Assembly: GCA_002709405.1 (NCBI GenBank)
Contig: PAQV01000060.1
Span: 42,659 to 106,658, forward strand
Source of the DNA: Paracoccaceae bacterium
GTDB lineage: Bacteria; Pseudomonadota; Alphaproteobacteria; Rhodobacterales; Rhodobacteraceae
DNA length: 64,000 bases
Direction: 5' to 3'
The position numbers and the translations under genes were made by a program. This document shows positions 59,200-64,000 of this stretch, in pieces (the first letter of the stretch is position 1; each line of letters starts with the position of its first letter). The notes under the pieces were generated by a model. It did not search any database. It was given only the letters and a program-made list of their open reading frames with translations, and was not told the DNA's origin.

Positions 59200-59885
59200 G
59201 CGATTTCTGGGCCCGGCGCAAAGCGGCCGTCGCCGCCGAGACGCATGCCGAGCGGCATGCGATCGAAGCGCGTGCCATCGCGGCGGACGCACAGTGTCTT
59301 GATCTGGTTGACGCAGGGCCGGGGGAGACGCTGTGCGGGTCCCTGGACGAGACACCAGAGGCCGAACAGGCCCTGCTGGACAGCCTCGGCCTGCCCGATC
59401 CCGATCACTGCGACGACAGCGCGGTGATCCGGCGGATCCTGTCGGAAACCCTGCCGCGCCAGTTGCGCCGACGTACGCTGCGGCGGCTGTGGCGGCTGGA
59501 TCCGGTGCTGGCCAATCTCGACGGGCTGGTGGATTACGACGAGGATTTCACCGACGCGGCCATGGTGCCCGATCACGTCGGCACGACCTACCAGGTGGGC
59601 CGGGGCCTGGCCCGCCATGTGGAGGACCTTGCCCGGCAGGCGCAGTCCGCGTCAGGTGCCGAGGACGACGGACCATCCGGCGATGACATCGCCCCGACGG
59701 CGTCCGGGGACTTGCCCGCCAAGGCCGACCTCGCCTGCGCCGAGGCCTGCGACGGACCGGACACCGAACCGCCCGAAGCGTCCGTTACCGCTGATGCGGA
59801 TCCCGATCCGGTCCCAAGACCCGGCCTGCGCCGCATCCGGGTCACCTTCGACACGCCCGTCCAGACATCCGGGGATACCGCATGA
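59196..59885 (+). CDS. DUF3306 family protein
   Basis: A 229-residue protein: an N-terminal MSDFWARRKAAVAAE typical of DUF3306, then a globular part (LPRQLRRRTLRRLWRLDPVL, NLDGLVDYDEDFTDAA) and an acidic, disordered tail from about residue 150. It overlaps both neighbours by four bases. Function unknown; conserved linkage to formate dehydrogenase suggests assembly. Confidence 0.88.
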   Translation: MSDFWARRKAAVAAETHAERHAIEARAIAADAQCLDLVDAGPGETLCGSLDETPEAEQALLDSLGLPDPDHCDDSAVIRRILSETLPRQLRRRTLRRLWRLDPVLANLDGLVDYDEDFTDAAMVPDHVGTTYQVGRGLARHVEDLARQAQSASGAEDDGPSGDDIAPTASGDLPAKADLACAEACDGPDTEPPEASVTADADPDPVPRPGLRRIRVTFDTPVQTSGDTA

Positions 59886-60490
59886 CCGCCACCGCCGACC
59901 TCACCGCTTTGCCTGACGAGGACCGTCTGCGCGCCGATCTTTACAACTTCCTGGGCGTCCTGCTGGCCAGCCCGCCGGACCAGGGCATCCTTGACCAGAC
60001 CGCACAGCTGCAGGGCGACGATACCGAGCTGGGCCAGGGCATCCGGGCCATGGCCCGTATTGCCCGCTCGATCCGGCCGCAGGCGATCACCCGCGAATTC
60101 AACGCCCTGTTCATCGGCCTCGGCCGGGGCGAGCTGCTGCCCTATGCCTCGTATTACCTGACCGGGTTTCTCAATGAAAAGCCGCTGGCCCAGCTGCGCC
60201 GGGACATGTCCCGCCAGGGGCTGGCCCGTTCGGACACGGTCTTTGAACCCGAGGACAACATCGCCAGCCTGATGGAAATGATGGGGGCGATGATCGTCGG
60301 CCGTTTCGGGCCTCCGGTGTCGCTGGCCGAGCAGAAGACCTTCTTCAACCGCCACATCGCGCCCTGGGCCAGCCATTTCTTCGCCGACCTCGAGGCCGCC
60401 GAGCATTCCGTCTTCTACGCCGCCGTGGGCACCACCGGGCGCGCGTTCATGGATATCGAGGGGGAGGCCTTTCGATTGAGCGGCGCCTGA
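59882..60490 (+). CDS. TorD/DmsD-family redox enzyme maturation chaperone
   Basis: A 202-residue all-helical chaperone (LYNFLGVLLASPP, FNALFIGLGRGELLPYASYY, FFNRHIAPWASHFFADLEAA). The family binds the TAT signal of molybdo/tungsto-enzymes until cofactor insertion is complete. It lies just before two genes with TAT signals, the 64-residue peptide and the formate dehydrogenase large subunit, its expected clients. Confidence 0.9.
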   Translation: MTATADLTALPDEDRLRADLYNFLGVLLASPPDQGILDQTAQLQGDDTELGQGIRAMARIARSIRPQAITREFNALFIGLGRGELLPYASYYLTGFLNEKPLAQLRRDMSRQGLARSDTVFEPEDNIASLMEMMGAMIVGRFGPPVSLAEQKTFFNRHIAPWASHFFADLEAAEHSVFYAAVGTTGRAFMDIEGEAFRLSGA

Positions 60491-60548
60491 GCCGCACGAC
60501 CGCCGGCGGGCAACCGCCAGAACCCGAAAGTGAGATAGGAGAGCTCAC

Positions 60549-60743
60549 GTGACACGAAAGCAAGAGGCGCAAAGCCGCCGGGACTTTCTGAAGCTGGCCG
60601 GGACCACGGCGCCGATCGCGGCGGCCGTGGCGGTGACCGGCGCGACCGAGGCCGAGGCGGGACCCGCCGAGCCCGACGCCGGATCCGACCGGATCCAGGA
60701 CACCGCGCATACCCGCGCCTATTACGACAGCGCCCGGTTCTGA
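60549..60743 (+). CDS. Small TAT-signal protein of the formate dehydrogenase operon
   Basis: A 64-residue protein beginning MTRKQEAQSRRDFLKLAG, with a twin-arginine motif SRRDFLK and hydrophobic APIAAAVAVTGA, followed by only about 30 residues. It matches the formate-dehydrogenase-region TAT-target family. The start is GTG at 60549 with AGGAGAG upstream. The role is unknown; it may be a small subunit or assembly factor exported with the enzyme. Confidence 0.88.
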   Translation: MTRKQEAQSRRDFLKLAGTTAPIAAAVAVTGATEAEAGPAEPDAGSDRIQDTAHTRAYYDSARF

Positions 60744-60866
60744 CCCGGACGCCGTGACCTGACCGCCGGTCCGCCGGCGCCCCGGGGCACGCGCTTTGCG
60801 CGGCACCCCCAACCAGATCCAAGCGAGCGGGGATGAGCCCCCCGGCAAGCAAGGGAGAGTAAAGAG

Positions 60867-63800
60867 ATGCTCAGGAAAAAGACCAACGGGGTCGCGCGCC
60901 GCCCGCAACGGGCCGGAATTCTGGCCGATACGGGGCAGGGCACGGGACATGACATCGGACGGGCCTCTGTGGACCGCCGCAGCTTTCTGCGCGGGTCGGG
61001 CCTGGCCATCGGCGGCCTGGCGGCCATCGGGGCCACCGGCGGCACGGTGAAACCCGCCCAGGCCGCGGCCACGGCGGCAGCGACCGGCGCGGTGGACCTG
61101 AAGAAATCCGTCTGCACCCATTGCTCGGTCGGCTGCACCGTCATCGCCGAGGTCTCTGACGGCGTCTGGATCGGACAGGAACCCGGCTGGGACAGCCCGT
61201 TCAACCTGGGCTCTCATTGCTGCAAGGGGGCCTCGGTCCGCGAACACGCCCACGGCGAACGCCGCCTGAAATACCCGATGAAGAAAGAGAACGGCGAATG
61301 GGTCCGGATCTCGTGGGAGCAGGCGATCGACGAGATCGGCGACCAGATGCTGTCGATCCGCGAGGAAAGCGGGCCCGACAGCGTCTATTGGCTGGGCTCG
61401 GCCAAGCATTCCAACGAACAGGCCTACCTGTTCCGCAAGTTCGCGGCCTACTGGGGGACGAACAACGTCGACCACCAGGCGCGGATCTGCCACTCGACCA
61501 CCGTTGCGGGCGTGGCCAACACATGGGGCTACGGCGCCATGACCAACAGCTACAACGACATCCACAAGTCCAAGGCGATCTTCATCATCGGGGGCAACCC
61601 GGCCGAGGCGCACCCGGTTTCGTTGCTGCACGTGCTGAAGGCCAAGGAACAGAACAACGCGCCGCTGATCGTCTGCGACCCGCGCTTCACGCGCACGGCC
61701 GCCCATGCGGATGAATACGTGCGCTTCCGGCCCGGGTCCGACGTGGCCCTGGTCTGGGGCATCCTGTGGCACATCTTTGAAAACGGGTGGGAAGACAAGG
61801 AATTCATCCGCACCCGTGTCTGGGGCATGGACCAGATCCGTGACGAGGTCGCCAACTGGACGCCCGACGAGGTCGAGCGCGTGACCGGCGTGCCCGAAAG
61901 CCAGCTGAAGCGCGTGGCCCGGACGCTGGCCAACAACCGGCCCGGCACCGTGATCTGGTGCATGGGCGGCACCCAGCACACCAACGGCAACAACAACACC
62001 CGGGCCTATTGCATCCTGCAGCTGGCGCTGGGGAACATGGGCACCGCCGGTGGCGGCACCAACATCTTCCGTGGCCATGACAACGTGCAGGGCGCGACCG
62101 ACCTGGGCGTGCTGGCCGACACCCTGCCGGGCTATTATGGCCTGTCGGGTGGGGCCTGGGCCCATTGGGCCCGCGTCTGGGAGGAAGACCTCGACTGGCT
62201 CAAGGGCCGGTTTGCCACGATGCAGGACGCCGACGGCAAGGACGTCGAGATGATGAACCTGACCGGCATCCCGGTCAGCCGCTGGATCGACGGGGTTCTC
62301 GAAGAGAAAGAGAACATCGACCAGCCCGACAACACCCGGGCCATGGTCCTGTGGGGCCATGCGCCGAACTCGCAGACCCGCCAGCCGGAAATGAAGACGG
62401 CGATGGAAAAGCTCGACCTGCTGGTCGTGGTGGACCCGTATCCGACCGTCTCGGCCATCCTGCATGACCGCACCGACGGGGTCTACCTGCTGCCGGCGGC
62501 GACGCAGTTCGAAACCTACGGGTCCGTCACGGCGTCCAACCGGTCGCTGCAATGGCGCGAGCAGGTGGTTGAGCCGCTGTTCGAATCCCGGCCCGACCAC
62601 GTCATCCTGCACAAGTTCGCGACCAAGTTCGGCTTTGCCGACCGCATGTTCCGCAACATCGAGGTCAACGGCGAGGAACCCCTGATCGAGGACCTCACCC
62701 GCGAGTTCAACAAGGGCATGTGGACGATCGGCTATACCGCCCAATCGCCCGAGCGGATGAAACTGCACATGGCCAACCAGCACACCTTCGACCGCACCAC
62801 GCTGCGGGCGGTGGGCGGCCCCTGCGACGGCGATTTCTACGGCATGCCCTGGCCGGCCTGGGGCACGCCCGAGATGAACCACCCGGGCACGGCGAACCTC
62901 TATGACATGTCGCTGCCCGTGGCCGAAGGCGGCCTGACCTTCCGCGCCCGGTTCGGCGTGGAACGCGACGGCGACAACCTGCTGGCCGATGGCGTCTACT
63001 CGGTGGGATCGGAAATCCAGGACGGATACCCGGAATTCACCATGCAGATGCTGATCGACCTGGGCTGGGACGGCGACCTGACGCCCGAGGAACGCGCGGT
63101 CATCGAAGGCGTTGCGGGCTATGTCGCGCCTGAAGAGGCCGGCGACGGCAGCGAAGAGGTGGGCGAGACCAGCCAGACCGGCGAACGGCCCAGCGATTAT
63201 GCCGAGCAGGTGGGCGGCGTGAACTGGAAGACCGACCTGTCGGGCGGCATCCAGCGCGTGGCCATTGCCCATGGCTGTGCGCCCTTCGGCAATGCCAAGG
63301 CCCGGGCCGTGGTCTGGACCTTCCCCGACCCGGTGCCGAAACACCGCGAGCCGCTCTACTCGAACCGGCGCGACCTGGTGGCGGACTATCCGACCTACGA
63401 GGACCGCAAGTTCTGGCGGGTGCCGACGCTTTATGCCTCGATCCAGGAAAACGACTTTTCCAAGGATTACCCGATCATCCTGACCTCGGGTCGGCTGGTC
63501 GAATACGAAGGCGGCGGCGACGAGACCCGGTCGAACCCCTGGCTGGCCGAGCTGCAGCAGAACATGTTCATCGAGATCAACCCCCGCGATGCCAACAACC
63601 TGGGCGTCCGCGACGGGGCACAGGTCTGGGTCGAAGGCCCCGAGGGCGGCAAGGTCCGGGTGATGGCCATGGTGACCGAACGGGTGGGATCCGGCGTGGC
63701 CTTCATGCCCTTCCACTTCGGCGGCCACTACCAGGGCGAGGACCTGCGGGAGAAATACCCCAAGGGCTCGGACCCCTACGTGCTGGGTGAAAGCACCAAC

Positions 63801-63881
63801 ACCGCGCAGACCTATGGCTACGACAGCGTCACCCAGATGCAGGAAACCAAGGCCACCCTCTGCAAGATCTGGGCCGCGTAA
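60867..63881 (+). CDS. Formate dehydrogenase large (catalytic) subunit, Cys type
   Basis: A 1004-residue Mo/W-bis-PGD enzyme that oxidises formate to CO2. The TAT motif VDRRSFLRG (36-44) is followed by a hydrophobic stretch, so the enzyme is periplasmic. The N-terminal [4Fe-4S] cysteines are C83, C86, C90 and C118/119 with the conserved K120. The active-site residue is C208 in QARICHSTTVAG, followed by H209; relatives such as E. coli FdnG carry selenocysteine here. VIWCMGGTQHTNGNNNTRAY and FRGHDNVQGATDLG bind the cofactor. A tungstate importer in the same window raises the chance that W is used. Confidence 0.93.
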   Translation: MLRKKTNGVARRPQRAGILADTGQGTGHDIGRASVDRRSFLRGSGLAIGGLAAIGATGGTVKPAQAAATAAATGAVDLKKSVCTHCSVGCTVIAEVSDGVWIGQEPGWDSPFNLGSHCCKGASVREHAHGERRLKYPMKKENGEWVRISWEQAIDEIGDQMLSIREESGPDSVYWLGSAKHSNEQAYLFRKFAAYWGTNNVDHQARICHSTTVAGVANTWGYGAMTNSYNDIHKSKAIFIIGGNPAEAHPVSLLHVLKAKEQNNAPLIVCDPRFTRTAAHADEYVRFRPGSDVALVWGILWHIFENGWEDKEFIRTRVWGMDQIRDEVANWTPDEVERVTGVPESQLKRVARTLANNRPGTVIWCMGGTQHTNGNNNTRAYCILQLALGNMGTAGGGTNIFRGHDNVQGATDLGVLADTLPGYYGLSGGAWAHWARVWEEDLDWLKGRFATMQDADGKDVEMMNLTGIPVSRWIDGVLEEKENIDQPDNTRAMVLWGHAPNSQTRQPEMKTAMEKLDLLVVVDPYPTVSAILHDRTDGVYLLPAATQFETYGSVTASNRSLQWREQVVEPLFESRPDHVILHKFATKFGFADRMFRNIEVNGEEPLIEDLTREFNKGMWTIGYTAQSPERMKLHMANQHTFDRTTLRAVGGPCDGDFYGMPWPAWGTPEMNHPGTANLYDMSLPVAEGGLTFRARFGVERDGDNLLADGVYSVGSEIQDGYPEFTMQMLIDLGWDGDLTPEERAVIEGVAGYVAPEEAGDGSEEVGETSQTGERPSDYAEQVGGVNWKTDLSGGIQRVAIAHGCAPFGNAKARAVVWTFPDPVPKHREPLYSNRRDLVADYPTYEDRKFWRVPTLYASIQENDFSKDYPIILTSGRLVEYEGGGDETRSNPWLAELQQNMFIEINPRDANNLGVRDGAQVWVEGPEGGKVRVMAMVTERVGSGVAFMPFHFGGHYQGEDLREKYPKGSDPYVLGESTNTAQTYGYDSVTQMQETKATLCKIWAA

Positions 63882-63895
63882 GGAGACATCGAGAC

Positions 63896-64000
63896 ATGGC
63901 ACGCGCAAAATTTCTCTGTGACGCCGAACGCTGCATCGAGTGCAACGCCTGTGTGACCGCCTGCAAGAACGAGCACGAGGTGCCCTGGGGCATCAACCGG
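63896..64000 (+). CDS. Formate dehydrogenase iron-sulfur (beta) subunit, partial
   Basis: Thirty-five codons are visible before the window ends: MARAKFLCDAERCIECNACV, then TACKNEHEVPWGINR. The CIECNACVTACK motif is the first 4Fe-4S site of FdnH/FdoH-type beta subunits that carry electrons to the membrane. It starts 14 bases after the large-subunit stop with GGAG between, so it is in the same operon. Confidence 0.9.
   Translation, partial: MARAKFLCDAERCIECNACVTACKNEHEVPWGINR

Noticed and set aside
61488..61494. Possible selenocysteine (TGA) at the formate dehydrogenase active site
   Set aside because: The codon is TGC (cysteine); the frame is open without TGA and no SECIS-like need arises.

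Overview
The window is high-GC DNA from an alphaproteobacterium, most likely a marine Rhodobacterales (Roseobacter-group) member. Three things point there: a Tmm/Tdm pair beside gmaS, mgsABC and mgdABCD; short, often overlapping gene junctions; and a cys-type membrane formate dehydrogenase with DUF3305/DUF3306/TorD partners. No rRNA, tRNA, CRISPR array, transposase or prophage gene was found.

Layout. 1-10.1 kb: general functions, namely a partial MarR regulator, tex, diaminopropionate ammonia-lyase, a nucleotide-sugar epimerase/dehydrogenase pair, a YdcF protein, a PPP-type phosphatase and an ammonium transporter with a 55-residue membrane peptide. 10.4-16.5 kb: a glutamine-synthetase-like ligase overlapping a P450, then a convergent operon of class I amidotransferase, alpha/beta hydrolase and GMC oxidoreductase; no known pathway accounts for this set. 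16.7-34.3 kb: methylated-amine catabolism (tmm, tdm, a choline-kinase-like gene, a dimethylglycine-dehydrogenase-like gene, an XRE-cupin regulator, mgsABC, gmaS, mgdABCD). 34.3-37.5 kb: a class III PLP enzyme with a small-molecule kinase, and a divergent SDR. 37.7-43.8 kb: signalling (GGDEF-EAL protein, orphan protein, CheB-CheR-PAS hybrid). 44-49 kb: a TauD-family dioxygenase without a normal start codon, trmO, tungstate transporter tupBCA and a HTH/binding-protein regulator. 49.2-52.8 kb: a ThDP enzyme and pcaCHG. 53-64 kb: a formate dehydrogenase locus with many accessory genes, running off the right edge.

How it fits together. Tmm oxidises trimethylamine to its N-oxide and Tdm splits this to dimethylamine plus formaldehyde. 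GmaS, MgsABC and MgdABCD take methylamine through gamma-glutamylmethylamide and N-methylglutamate, releasing ammonium and C1 units. The formate dehydrogenase would finish C1 oxidation, and the tungstate importer could supply its metal. The usual dimethylamine monooxygenase genes are absent here; the enzyme encoded just after tdm is a candidate for the gap, but this is inference.

Non-coding structure. Two families of dispersed hairpin repeats occur. One is a paired-hairpin element (8426-8492 and 27665-27744) whose arms differ by compensating changes. The other is a long hairpin whose loop is a four-tract G-quadruplex motif (23798-23848 and 45108-45156), with a distant relative at 30401-30463.
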